Positions 50,498 to 62,849 of a DNA stretch of 64,000 bases are shown here, piece by piece (positions within the stretch are counted from its first letter, which is position 1; every line of letters begins with the position of its first letter). The notes beneath the pieces were generated by a model, which saw nothing but the letters and a program-made list of their open reading frames with translations, ran no database searches and was not told where the DNA came from. Origin of the DNA: Ophiocordyceps camponoti-saundersi (nom. inval.) (lineage: Eukaryota > Ascomycota > Sordariomycetes > Hypocreales > Ophiocordycipitaceae). The stretch is taken from positions 62,001 through 126,000 of the forward strand of contig PDHQ01000055.1 of NCBI GenBank assembly GCA_003339415.1. Direction: 5' to 3'. The position numbers and the translations under genes are program-made.

Positions 50498-52424
50498 AAA
50501 GTAGCTTATTAACTTTAGTAAAATAGTAAAAAGTAGATTAGAAATAGCTTATCTTATTAAAATTATAATTAGAAATTAATTTATAAGAAAAGCTATAAAA
50601 TTACTACTAATATTAAATAAAGCGCTTAGTATATTACTTAGTATTTATAGATATTATAGCTTTAAGCTAAATATATTTTAATAAGCGATTTATAATAACT
50701 ATTAAGAAATAAAGCTAGGACTCTAAAGCGGTAAGTAGCTTAGTTATAAAGTTTACGAAAAAGGTTATTAAAAACTATTTAAAAAGAGGTAGTAGCTAGA
50801 GTAACTTTTAATAGCGTAGATAATTAAGGTAATCTCCGTAATAATAATAGTTACGAATAAAATATACTATATTTATAAATATACTATCTTAGTAAAACTC
50901 GTATTAAAAAAATATAAAGGTAATATTCTTATTAAAATATCTTATTATAAGGGAATTATAAGTTTATTAGATAAGTATAATAATTAAAAGTTTTTACTTA
51001 GGAACTTAAAGATAGCTTTAGAATTATAGCTATTTATAAATAAAGATAAAATAATCTATAACTTACTTATAAATACCCGCTTTTAGTAGAAACTTTTAAG
51101 CGCCTAACTAAACTCTTTAGTAGCGTATATAATAAAGGGAATTAGTATAAAAAGCCTTTAACTAAAAGTTTTATAAAGTTTTATTATAAAAAGGGGCTAG
51201 GGCGTCCTAGGTAAGAAATATAGCTATAAGGAACTAAGATAAGGCTAGGCTAGATTAAACTAGCTATAACTTAAAGAAATAAATAAATATAAGTTATATA
51301 ATTTAATTAAAGCGCTCCTTTATCCCGCGGCGATCTTATTCTTACTAAGAGAGCGTATTAAGCTACGATACCTATACGCTAGAATAGTACTAAAGGCAGA
51401 AGTTAAAAAGGGCGAGTATTTTAGCTTAACGCGCTTAATATTCCGTTATAGCCTTAAATATAGTAAAATATTTTAAGGCCTTATAATCCGTAAAAATAGA
51501 GAATAGTTAGGTAATTTTATAGAATTTAGTAAACTACGCTTTAAGGTAAGAAATAATAGCGAGAAATTCTTTATTATAAATTATATAATTTTATTCTATA
51601 AGTAAAAGTTTCTTAAAATAATATATAATAGGCTAGAAAATATAATTTAAGCTAAATTAAGAAAAGTACCTACTAAGAGCCTTATTAGAATAGTTAGCTT
51701 TAATAATAATATTATAGTTTAAATCTTACTAAGTAAAGATAAAGGTAAAGATAAACGCGGACTTAAGCGTATTAAAAATAAGCTAATATTTATTAGTTTA
51801 GTAAAAAAGCGCGCCGCGTTTTATAAGCTTAACTAAGGGGGCTATAAAGTTTAAGAAGTAAGATATAAAATTATAATAAAAGTTAGGAAACTTAAGAAAA
51901 TTATATATACTTTAAATATAAGTTAGCGCCTCCTATTTTAAAATTATAAAAACTTTAGTAAAATTTAGCTATATTTCTTTACTAATATAAATAATAAACT
52001 TTAAATACTTAACTTTATAAATAGTAAAATTATACTTATTAAAATTAAGGAAAAGCTTAGCTTAATAAAAATATAAGAATATAACGCGTACTTTACGCTA
52101 ATAATTAGAATAGAAACCTCCTAAATAAATAAAAATATTATTTAAATATATTATAATAAAATCCCCTAAGGAGTTACTAAAAGTAATATTAATATAATAT
52201 TAAAATATAGTAGGCGCTCTTATAAGGCTAAAAAAGTAAATAAAGTATTTAAATAAACTAAACTAAGTATAAAAAGCTATAAGGTATTTTTCGCTTTTTA
52301 TAATATAAAGCTTATAAAAAGTAATATAAATATTAAGTTTCGTAAACTAATAAGTATTTAAAAAGCTATAAAATATCTTCTTAATAAGTAAAAGAGGATA
52401 ATAATTTTATTTTATTACTTTATT

Positions 52425-52451
52425 TAAGGCGCGATAGTTAATATAAAAGCG
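52425..52451 (-). pseudogene. Gypsy-1 reverse transcriptase fossil, copy C
   Basis: On minus it reads RFYINYRAL, with the Arg still intact where copy B has Tyr. This is the R-F-C-V-D-Y-R-A-L motif of Ty3/gypsy RT and supports the reading of copy B. Confidence 0.85.
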
Positions 52452-54429
52452 CTACCCGCCTCTTAGCTTCTTTATAAGTAAGATAGGGGCGGCTATAAAT
52501 AATAAGCTAGCGCGGATTTATCTTTTATTTATTAAGTTAATAATTTATTTCTAAACCTTAAGGAGATACTTATAAGGTATATTATAAAGTAAGCTTTAAA
52601 ATAAAAAGGGTAAGGAATTATAAGGTTCTTAGCGAAGTTAAATATAGTAATTATAATTATTATAATAAGGGGGTAAAATACTAGCTTTCTCCTTATTAAA
52701 TAAGTTAGTAAAATCTAATATTTTAGAAAGTAAAGAGAGGCCCGTAATTAAGGTAAAAGTTATAATATATAAAATATAAAAAATATCTTATAAGCTAATA
52801 GCGAGAAACTAATAACTAATATACTATTAGGATTTATAGTAAATAAAAGCTATAAAAATAAAGCTAAGGATAGCTATAATAAGGTAAATAATTTATTAAG
52901 ATTCGGAGTATAAGATAACTAATCTGCTAGTAAAGTAAATTATAATTTCCTACTTACTAAAATATAGTAAGATATTATTACGCGCTATCTAAAATAAGCT
53001 AAAGATTAAGTTTTAAGTAAAGCTTAAGATTATATACGCTATTATAAGTAACTATTAGCTATTAATATTAGCTATAAAGTAGATAAAGTAGCAGATAGAT
53101 AAGTATAGCTTAAAATATATACGCTATTAGCAATATACCTATATAATAATATAAATTACTTATAAATAAGATAAGGGAATTTACTTAAGCTAATAGCGCT
53201 ATATAAAAAATTCGCTTATAATAGCGTAATAATTATAATTACTATTTACTTATATAATAATAAAAAAAGTAAAATTTATAAATATAAGAAAAAAAAGGGG
53301 AAGCGAGTTTATATTTTAACTAATATCTATAAAATAGTTATTTAATATTTTATAAGTAATATTACCGCGAAAATCCTCCCTTTATAAGAGACTTAATATA
53401 GGGGGGATTTATTTCCTTAATTTAAGGTAAGGTTTTTCTCCTCTTTTATAGTATTTACGAAGCGGACTAAAAAGGCTAATAAGGGAGGATTAAGCTTATA
53501 CTTACGCGAGAAATAGCTAATACCGCTATAATAAAGGTAGCGGCCCTTAGCGCGCTACTTTATAATTTTATTATTATTAGCTTTAGTTACCTAATAACGG
53601 GTCCTATTACCGCAGCTATTCTAGCTTTAAGAGGGGGGGCTACTATATTTATTAAAGCGTAGCTAGGTGCTAATTTAGTATATATTAATTATTAGGGTAT
53701 CTTAAGATAGCTTAAGAGCGGAAAATAAGGGCGTCTAGCTTTTATTTTTAAGGCGGAAAAACTTAATATTTATAATAATAGCGTAGATCTTAGTAATAGT
53801 AATAGTATACTTAGTTAGGGGAATATTACGCTTTATATAATATTAGCGAAAAGCTAATATAAGAGTATAATAGAGGCGTATAACCTTAATCTTATTAGCT
53901 TATTTAATATTATTTACTAAAATAAGCTTAGCTTTAAAGCGGATAAGGAAATTAAAGAAAAACTTAAAAATACTTTATATAAGGTATTTAAGCTTTATTT
54001 TAGCTATTTAGCGCTAATATAAGTTAGTAAATATAATATTAAGGTAACTTAGGAAATAGTTAAGGTTATACTTATATTTAGTACTTTATTTAAAAAATAA
54101 GGTTACTTTAGCTTAGATTATAAGAGATAAGTATTAATATAAAAATACTTATTAATTATAAATAGTACTAATAAAAGCTTAGTTCGCTTATAGCTTATAA
54201 AATATAAAAAAGCGCTATATTAAAAAAAAGTTTTTATTATTATTAAATAGTAATCTAAAAGGTAGCGGCTTATAGTAAGGTTATAATTATTACTATTTAA
54301 GGAGCTATATAAATTAGTACTATTAGTATATAAAGCTTTAAAGCTCCGCGATAATAGCTTACTATTTTAAAAGCTAAGCGATAATAGCTTATTAAGTATT
54401 AAGGTTATTTATAATTAAAGTTATTCTAT

Positions 54430-54679
54430 TATAAAGGTCCTATATTTTTTAATATTTATAAGAAGCTAACTTTATTAATATAGAATAACTTAAGAGGTTT
54501 TAAGGTATATATAGTATATATACTTAGGGTTATAGTTTATATATAGCCCGCGCCTATCCCGCGCGCGGCGCTAACTAATCGTATATACCTATATGCACCC
54601 CGCGCCCGTTATACGCGCGGCCTTAACTAAGCACCCTTTACGTAACTTAGCTATTTAGGCGCAGCCCGAATCCCTTATA
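54430..54679 (-). repeat. Gypsy-1 copy C right LTR (5' LTR, 250 bp)
   Basis: It begins TATAAAGGTCC and ends AATCCCTTATA directly before CTTAG. It retains more GC than the left LTR. Confidence 0.94.
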
Positions 54680-54684
54680 CTTAG

Positions 54685-55889
54685 GGTCTTATCTTACAGC
54701 GTTTTATTCCTCTAATACTTATAATAATTATATATATATTAGTAAATATTTTACTTTATCCTAAGCTAGTAATAGCTTTAATAAAGTATTTAAATAATTT
54801 TATTTTATTTACTATAAGTAAAAATAGCTAGCTTATATATATTTTAAATTAAAGTAATATAAAGGAAAAATCGCTTCTAATTATTTTACTTAAGTATTAT
54901 AAGAAGATTATTATAAAATCTAAGGTTTTAGCTTATATTCTCTTTTTAAATTAGTTATACTAACTCCGCTTTTAATAAGATAAAGTCTTTTATAAGGTAA
55001 ATAAAAGTAGTTATAAAAATTAAGGTTAAGGCTTTAAATTTAAAGCTTTCTAGAAAAATTATTATAAGCGTTTTTTTTTCCTTTTTATAAGCTTTTATAG
55101 TTAGGAGCTTAGCTATTTTATATAAGAGAGTATTAGTAGCTATATTTAGCTAGCTAAGTTAATATAAGAAATAAATATTAAACTAAGTAAAGAAATTAAA
55201 CTATTAAACTTAATAAATAAAAAGTAATCTTTTTATTATAAAATAAACTAAGGCTTTATAATTTATAACTATATCGAATTTCTAACTAAGTAATTCTAAG
55301 TAAAAATACTTAAAGCTTTATATAATAGTAAGAAATTTATAGTTTTAAATTAGATATATATATTTAGCTAAGTTTATTATTTTTAAGAAAAAGCTTATTA
55401 GCTTTTATATTTTATTATTTTATTATTATTAAAATATATTAGTAGTAATATTTTAAAAAGTGTTAGTTTTAAGTTAGGTTAAGAGTTTTAAGCGGAAAAA
55501 GGTAAATATTAGGGCTTATATAGCTAATTTCTTTATCTTATTAAAAGCCGCTTTTTATTCTAATCTAAGTTTAAAAGCTATACTTTTTTTAAAAAGTAAT
55601 TTTAGGGCTTAGCGGCGGTACTAATATAATAATAAAAGATTTAAATAAAGTTATAAAATTCTATAAATAAATAAATAGCTTTATAATTTTAAAAATCCTT
55701 AAACTTTTAATCTTAAATTACTTATATTTTATATAAGTTTATATTTATTTCTTAGCTTATATATAATATTATATTAAAATAGTTAACTTATATAATATTA
55801 AACTTTAATTTCTAAATATCCTTTTATTAACTTTTATAACTTTAAACAATTAGGGTCCCTATTAATACTTAACGCTATAATATTATAAG
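54685..55889. other. RIPped stretch, unclassified
   Basis: Between gypsy-1 copy C and LINE-B. Some long frames with few stops occur on + near 55,190-55,500, but no domain pattern could be named. It has no partner elsewhere in the window that I found. Confidence 0.5.
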
Positions 55890-56950
55890 AATTTAATACT
55901 TTCTGCCTCTTAAAGTCTAACTCTATTAAGGGAATAACCTTAAACGCAGGGTTATAAGGCGGTCCGCCTCTTAGTCTACTATTAGTACTAATAATACTTA
56001 ATAGCGGGACTTAGGGGCTTAATTAGTCCTAATAGCACTTATATATAGGTAAAGGTTAATTTAATACCGCTATTAACTTTAATAACTTATTTATTAATAC
56101 TTTTTAAACCTTAATAAATCTTATCTTAAAGTTTATATATAAAAAGCTTACTAGGGTAATTTCCGCGTAAGATTTTCGCCCTATATAAGGTATTTTTAAT
56201 ATAGCGTTTACTAAGCTTTAATAATACTAATAAGCTTCTAAGAACTTATCTAGCTTTTTTATTATTATCTTTTACGCTATTTAAAAGTTAGTTAAGGCTG
56301 CTTTTTATAAGGTAATAAGTAAAAAGTTAAATTTTACTTTTAAAGCTTTAACTTAAGCTAGTATAGTTATAAACTCCGCCCTAAACTCCGCCCCCCTTAT
56401 AGTGCCCCTTATATAGCTAATTCCGGTAAAAATAGAAAAAGAGGTATTTATATTAGTAAAAGATATTCTAATAGTTAATAGAGTTCCGGCGCTTATTTCT
56501 TAGAAGGTTATTTAGAAAGTTAATAAAGCTATAAGCTATTTTATTATAATTACTATATATTAATTTCTTAGCGGTAATCTTATTATTACTTTTAACTTAA
56601 AATATAAAGATTTTACTTTTAAGGATAAATAAGTAGCTTAGGCTTTTAGAGCGGAGGCTAAGCGTATATACTAAACTTATATTATTATTATTAAAAGTAT
56701 TTAAACCTTAGTAGCTAACTATAACTATAACGCGCTATTTAATATTATTAAGAAGGTAAATAAGGTTAATATAGTTTAGGCGAAAGCGCTCTAACCTTAG
56801 CGTACTATTAGCGGAGAAGCTTTATAAACTTATCTTATTATAAGCTTTAATAGTATAAAAAACGTAAATAAGCTTTACTTAAATAAAGTAATTATAAATA
56901 TAAAAATAATTTATTATAAATTTTATAAAGATTTTATATACTTTAAGTAA

Positions 56951-57056
56951 TATTATAAATATTTTTAATTTAAGTATATTACTAAGTATTATTAGGAGCC
57001 CTCTTATTATAAATATTATATAGCTACCTTATATAATAGTAAAAAAGAAAACTATT
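56951..57056 (+). pseudogene. LINE-B ORF1 zinc-knuckle fossil
   Basis: It reads YYKYF*FKYITKYY*EP, then SYYKYYIA and NSKKENY. With Tyr for Cys/His and stop for Gln/Arg this is C-x2-C-x4-H-x4-C followed by a second C-x2-C...H...C knuckle. The sequence differs from LINE-A, so the two are separate families. Confidence 0.82.
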
Positions 57057-57582
57057 TTATATAAAAAGGAGAAAAACCCCGCTATTATATTTTATATAAG
57101 GGTATATACTTTATATAGTTAAAAAACTACTTAGAGTCTTAGAAATAATAAAGCTATATTAAGTTTAGCTTTTCTAATAAACCTTACTTTTTCTAATTAT
57201 TATAAGCTACTTAACTTCTAGCCCTTACTTAGCGGTAACTTTATAAAAATAGCAAAAGCTTTATTATAATTTTTTTAAAAAAGTAAGTATATTATAAATT
57301 CCCTAAAAATATATTTTAGCGATCTTTTTATAATATATTACTTACTTAAGTTTTCCTAAAAAGCTCTTAACTTAATAATACTTATAAAAGCTATAAGCTA
57401 TATAAGAAACTTTATAACTTATAACTAGCTTTATAATCTTAAGCGGAGTTTATATTAGTAAACTTTATATAATTAAAGTAATTATAAATAATTATTCTTA
57501 ATACCTAATCTTTATAAGAATTATAACCTTATTATAAAATATTTAAAAAATTAACTATTTTATTTAATTTACCTTATTTAGT

Positions 57583-57930
57583 AAAAAAAGTTATAATATT
57601 ATCGCTATATAGGAATTTTAGCTTAATATATATAATTACCCTTTACTTCCTAAACTCGCTTCTTACCGCTTTATCTAAAATAAAAATAAAGCTTTTTTTT
57701 ATATATATAAGTAATATAAAATTAGTAATTAAAACCTTATTATAAAGCTTAACCTTATTAGAGTTTCCTTTTATAATAAGCTTTAAGTACTTACTATTTA
57801 CTCCCCGCCGCTTAGAATATATATTAAACCTCTCTTATACTTATTACCTTCTTTTTCCTCCTTATACTTTACCTTTACCTTCGCTCCGCTAATTATTTTT
57901 AGTAATTTTAATACCTATTACCCCTTTTAG
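57583..57930 (+). pseudogene. LINE-B ORF2 APE endonuclease fossil
   Basis: The N-terminal motif reads KKSYNIIAI*EF*LN (from Y-D-I-I-A-I-Q-E-P-W-L-N). The C-terminal motif reads FSNFNTYYPF* (from G-D-F-N-T-H-H-P-F-W) at about 57,898-57,930. The domain is followed almost at once by RT sequence, which shows the deletion. Confidence 0.82.
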
Positions 57931-58129
57931 GACTTTTATAAATATACCTCTCTTTTTAAAATTATAGTTACGAAGAAGATATCTTATACGGCAGAGTCCG
58001 CGGGAGTCTTACTATAAGGTTAGATAGGTAACTATCCTAACCGGTCTACTAATAGCGCCCTACTCCTCCTAACAAAGTCTATCCGCACCGCCTAAAGCCT
58101 CTAAGGCTCCGCTTCCCTCCTAATATTAG

Positions 58130-58560
58130 ATATAATAAGCGCCTTTAATTATATCTTATACTCTAAGCTAATAGAAATCCTCGACTCCCTTAGCTTCCCC
58201 GGATAAATTATAGCCTTCCTCGGCTCTTACCTCTCTAATTATACCTCCCGCTTAAAAGTTAATAGTAAACTATCGGACCCTTTCCCTATTCTTACCGAAA
58301 TCCCTTAAAGCTCCCCGCTCTCTCCGGTACTATTTATTTTATATATCTTATTTTTTTATAAACGCTTAAAATAAGCGATTAGTATATTTATTATTAGATT
58401 TATAGATAATATTAATATTTTTAGTATTAGGCGTATTTTTACTTAAGTCCGCTACTAGCTTAAATAAGCTTAAGGTATTTACTAAGATTAAGTAGCGGAG
58501 TACGAAATAACCTTCTAGCTACTTAAAAATAAGCTTTTTTACTTTATAAAAGCCCGCTTT
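58130..58560 (+). pseudogene. LINE-B ORF2 reverse transcriptase fossil, copy 1
   Basis: Readable landmarks: AFLGSYLSNYTSRLKVNSKL, then EIP*SSPLSPVLFILY at 58,297-58,347 (the G-I-P-Q-G-S-P-L-S-P-x-L-F motif of non-LTR RTs), then FIDNINIFSI at 58,399-58,428 (the F-x-D-D catalytic box with the second Asp changed to Asn). This stretch is among the best preserved in the desert. Confidence 0.9.
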
Positions 58561-59479
58561 ACTAATATAACTCTATTAGTTCTTAATAAGATTACTATTT
58601 AACTTATATAGGAGGTATATATACTTAGGGTTTTAATTTATTATAAGCTTTAGTAAAAACCTTACCTTTACTATTTTATAAAAAAGCTTAATTACTAATA
58701 GCTAGCCTTAACTAAACTTATATTATTTATTTAAAGCTTTTTACTCCTCTAAGCGAGGGAAATTTATACTAAGGTTATTAAATCTACTATTATTTTCAGC
58801 GCTATAATTTACTCCGCTCTAACCCCGCTAAGTAGTAAACTTAAAAGCCTTATCTTTTAATAGCTAGCTATAACCTAATTTAAATACCTTTATATTATCT
58901 CTAAGGCGTACTAAGCTACCTTTTCTTATTACGTTAAGTTTAAGTTCTTCGTCCCCTTTATTAATATTTACTTATCTTACTACGCCGCTTATAGCTACTA
59001 ACTCCTTTATATTAAAAAACTTATAGCTTATATCCGCTTTATTTTAGAGAGAATCTTTATATACCTCTATTAATAATATAAAGGTTAGCCCCGCCTTACT
59101 TATATCCCCCTCGAATCTTTTTAATCCTCTTTTATTACTTAGGTGCGGACTTTAGATATCTCCTCTTAGTCCCCTAAAACTTTAAAAGCCCGCCTTTACG
59201 AAAAGTAGTAACTCCGCTAAAACTCTAGAAAAGAAAAGCTCCGAAAATATAGCTAATCCTCTAAATACCTTACTAATAAACCGCCCTAATTAAAACTTAG
59301 TAATATTTTATAAATCTATTAAGGTTTTCTAAAATTCCTTAGTAGCGCCTTAACTTAGCTTTATAATAATAAAATTAGCTTTAATAAGTTTCTTTATATT
59401 TATAATATTTTTATAATCTTAACCTTTTATTACTTTTATAATAATAAGGAAGATAAGATAGTAGCTTACCTTACTTTAT

Positions 59480-61610
59480 AATATAAGCTTATTATTTATA
59501 AAAGAATATTTTTACTTATACTTCTTATAAGTTTAATTTAAAACCGTAAGGATTTTAATAAGGCTTTTAGTTATAAAGCTATTATAAGCTCTTTTACCTT
59601 ATAATTTATTTACTTATAACGCCTCCGCTAATTTAACTTTTTTTTATTACTTTATAATATTTAAATATATTAAGATATTTAAATATAAAGTTTAAGCGTA
59701 GGGGATAATCCTTAATATTTTTACTATATAATTATTATTATTTATTTATTTTATACCTTACTTTTACCTTTACCCCTTACTTTACTTAGCCCCGCTTAGC
59801 TTACTTAGCTTTCTTACTTTTTTTCTTACCCCGCCCTTTACCTTATCTTTTACGCTTAATAATATCTCTAATATTTATAAGCTTATTTTTTAAGCTATTA
59901 TTATTATTTTCCGCTATATACTTCGATACCGCTAACGCGGACTCCGTAAAAGAAAGCTCTAATATTTAAATAAGGTTTAGCTTAAGCTTTAGCTTTATTA
60001 CTCCCCCGCCCCCCTCCTCTATACCTCTTATTACCTCCGCTCCGCTTACTTTCTTCTCCGCTCCGCCCGCCCCCTTAACTTTATCCGCCCTCTCCTTATT
60101 ACTTCTAACTATTACCTAATCTAACCCGCTTCCTAATATCGATATAATAATAATTAAAATCTAAGCCGCTACTCTATCCTCCTCCGCTTCTAACTCCTCT
60201 TTTAGCTTTAGCTTTTACTTTACCTTTAAGTAATTTAAGTTAAAAGTACGCTAAAGCTTAAAAATATTCTCTAAAATATATCTAAATTAGTTAACTTTAA
60301 TATAATCCGCTACCGCTTAATTAAAGTTATTTTAAACTTAGTTAATATTATACGCTATATTACGTATAAAAAATTAAAAGTTTTATACTTTCGTTTATAT
60401 TTTTAATTAAAATTTTTATAAAAACTTTATAATATAATCCTTTTAAGTAATAATAATAATAATAATAATAATAATTATTATTATTATAAGCACCGCCTCC
60501 CCCGCTTTTATTATAAACTTTATTATTATTATTATAATTATTATTAACTAAGCTAGCGCTTTTATTACCGCGCTCTCCGCTACCGCCTCCGCTTTCTCTT
60601 TTATATCCGCTATTATTACCTACTCCGCTTATAATCTAATTATTATATTTATTACCGCTACTATTATTATTATTACTCCGCCCCCCTCTCCGCCTCTCGC
60701 TTTACTTATACTAATAATTATTTATTTACTTAATATTCTAAGGTAAGCTAATACTAATATATAAGATTCCTAAAAAGGAGTATTAATAATTATTATAGCG
60801 GGAGTAATATTAGGGGCGGCTACTAAAATAGCTAATTTCGCTAAAATACTTACTTATATTATTATCGTTATTATATTAAGTTAAAGCTTTAATATTTTAT
60901 TCCGCTTTTATATATTATATAAGTTAACTTAAATTTTTTTCTATTATTTACTATTAGCTATATTTAAAACTCCGCTTTACTCCGCTTCGCCCCGCTTTAT
61001 ATTTACTAATAAGCTACTTAGCTATCCTCTTTTACTAATATATTACGCTACTTTTATTATAGTAATATATAACTCCTTTAAATATATTTATAACTTAGTT
61101 AATATTTTAAGCTTTAATTTTAGCTTAATTTTTAATATTACTTACTTTTTAATATTTATACTAAGCCTTAATATAATTATAATAACTAGCTAATTATAAG
61201 CCTATATATTTTATTAGCTTTATATATAGCTAGCGCTATATAATATTACTTATTTTATTATTTTTAATATAAAATTTTATAATTAGCTAATTAGGCTATA
61301 TATATAATATAAAGAAAGTTATAAAGCTCGCTATAGATAATTTTAAGTATATTTATTATTATTACTTTATTAGTATAGCTACGTAACTTTTTTACTTTCT
61401 TTTTATTATAAAAGTTAAAAAGAAAGGTTAAAGGAGGGGGTTAAAAACGCACTTTTTTCTAAAAATAATAAAAAAAAAGAAAAAAAGGAAAAGAAAAAGG
61501 AGGTAAAAAAAAAAAATATAGCCTCCCCCTTTTTAATTACTAATATATAATAAAGCGGCTACCCCGCTATTTTACCTTACCCCTTTTTAAACTTTCCTTC
61601 CTCCGCCCCG
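59480..61610 (+). other. C-rich, low-complexity part of LINE-B or a nested relic; unclassified
   Basis: Strong excess of C over G on the + strand, with runs of CCGCTCCGC, CCCCCGCCCC and several TAA/ATT microsatellites (60,450-60,490, 60,524-60,545, 60,665-60,680). On minus, a charged string with LKEELEAEEDRVAA can be read at about 60,160-60,210, but no family is recognised. It may be ORF2 C-terminus and 3' UTR of LINE-B, or another insertion. Confidence 0.45.
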
Positions 61611-61619
61611 CCTTATATT

Positions 61620-61692
61620 ACCTTACCCCGTACCGCCCCGCACCGCCCCGCACTACCCCGCGCTACGCCGCTACGCTATACCGCCCCGCTCC
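61620..61692 (+). repeat. GC-rich degenerate tandem repeat, unit about CCCCGCACCG
   Basis: Five to six 10-base units (CCCCGTACCG, CCCCGCACCG, CCCCGCACTA, CCCCGCGCTA and relatives) in a row. CpA survives in several units, unlike the flanks. Confidence 0.8.
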
Positions 61693-61975
61693 TTCTACCT
61701 TATACTTTACGGATTTTCCTTTCTCCGCCCTCCCCTCTTTACCTTACTTTTTTATATTATCTAAGACTACCCTTAGGTAATAAGCTTATTATATTATATT
61801 ATTACTAACTACTACTATACTCTTATATAAGTATATAGTAAGCTTTTCCTTTATAATTAGGGGGTTTTGCCTTATTTTAGGGGATTTTTCTTACTTAATA
61901 TATTATAGAAGCTTTAGATATTATAAAGGCCCTTAGTATATAAATAATAATAATAATAATAATATACCTCCCTTT
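61690..61975 (+). mobile_element. LINE-B 3' end with TAA-repeat tail
   Basis: It contains CTAAGACTACCCTTAGGTAA, a GGGGGTTTTGCC...GGGGATTTTTC block and about seven TAA repeats at 61,942-61,963. Same layout as the LINE-A tail (47,640-47,755) and the fragment at 15,408-15,690. Confidence 0.78.
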
Positions 61976-62849
61976 ACTTTATAAAGCTTTTTTTTACTTT
62001 TTATTAACTCTGCTTTAAACTCCTTACTTTTTTTTATAAAATTACCTAAAAAATATATAAATAAAAAGCTAATACTATTAACTTAATATAAAATATACTT
62101 AATTATTTCCTTATATACCTTAACTTAAATTTTAATTTTCCTAGCTTTAATTATATTTTTTAATTTATATTATTTATTACCTTTTCCCCTTTAAACTTTA
62201 CCTTAATACCGCGCTAAAAATATTTTAATTTTAATATTTTATAAATAGAAATAAAAAACTGCTTTTTATTTTCTATTATTTAAGCGGAGTTTCTAGCGGA
62301 TATTAAAAAATTAATAATATAGCTATATAATTAATTAAACGCTATAGCTAACTTAATAATTTTAAAATTACCTTAATAATATAATCTTTACTTATATTTA
62401 TAATAAATTTTAAAAATTATTTTTCTAATCTTAAATATAAAATATACTAAGTAATATTAATAAATATAGCTAAATTTTAATTATTAATAAGTATATTAAA
62501 ACGCTATAATATAATAAAAATTATTTATTAAGAAAGTAAAAAAAGATAACTAAAAGCGGTTTTTTACTTTTATAAGCGGTAATTTTAATATTATATAGTT
62601 TATAATTTAGTAAATAAAACTTTATAGCTAGGCTTTTTCGAAGCTTATATATATTTCTTTTTTTTAATAAAATATAAACTCCGCTTTTTAATTATCTTTC
62701 TCTAAAAAGTTAAAGCTTTTAGCTTATAAGTTTTTTCCCTATTTTTTAAAAAATACTTTATATTTTCTTATTTCTAACTTTTTCCCCTTAATAAATATTT
62801 TTTTTTAAGTTATTAAAAATAAGGTTTAATTTATTATTTTTAATATTAT
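61976..62849 (+). other. RIPped sequence before LINE-B copy 2 RT; probably its 5' part
   Basis: It follows the LINE-B tail and precedes the readable RT of the second copy on the same strand. It may hold the APE region of copy 2, but no motif is secure. Confidence 0.4.

Larger units (their letters stand above)
47761..54679 (-). mobile_element. Gypsy-1 copy C: complete LTR retrotransposon (6,919 bp) with target duplication
   Basis: The two 250-bp LTRs are direct repeats (47,761-48,010 and 54,430-54,679), flanked on both sides by CTTAG (47,756-47,760 and 54,680-54,684). The element is on the minus strand: the purine tract lies next to the left LTR, and pol runs leftward with RT near 52,425-52,451 and integrase near 50,450-50,497. 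The gag region is 52,700-54,430. It inserted exactly behind the LINE-A tail. It is the reference copy for A, B, E1 and E2. No frame is open. Confidence 0.94.
55890..61975 (+). mobile_element. LINE-B copy 1: Tad-like non-LTR retrotransposon with internal deletion
   Basis: A second LINE family on the + strand. ORF1 zinc knuckles lie at 56,951-57,056. ORF2 has an APE start motif (57,590-57,613), an APE GDFN-type motif (57,901-57,930) and an RT palm (58,130-58,560). A C-terminal segment with SALIYSALTPLSSK and KAY*ATFSY follows at about 58,790-58,930. APE and RT are too close: about 0.8-0.9 kb present in other LINEs, and partly in copy 2, is missing at about 57,935-57,965. The 3' tail (about 61,690-61,975) ends in TAA repeats and matches 15,408-15,690. 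Start and the 59.5-61.6 kb part are uncertain. Confidence 0.8.
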
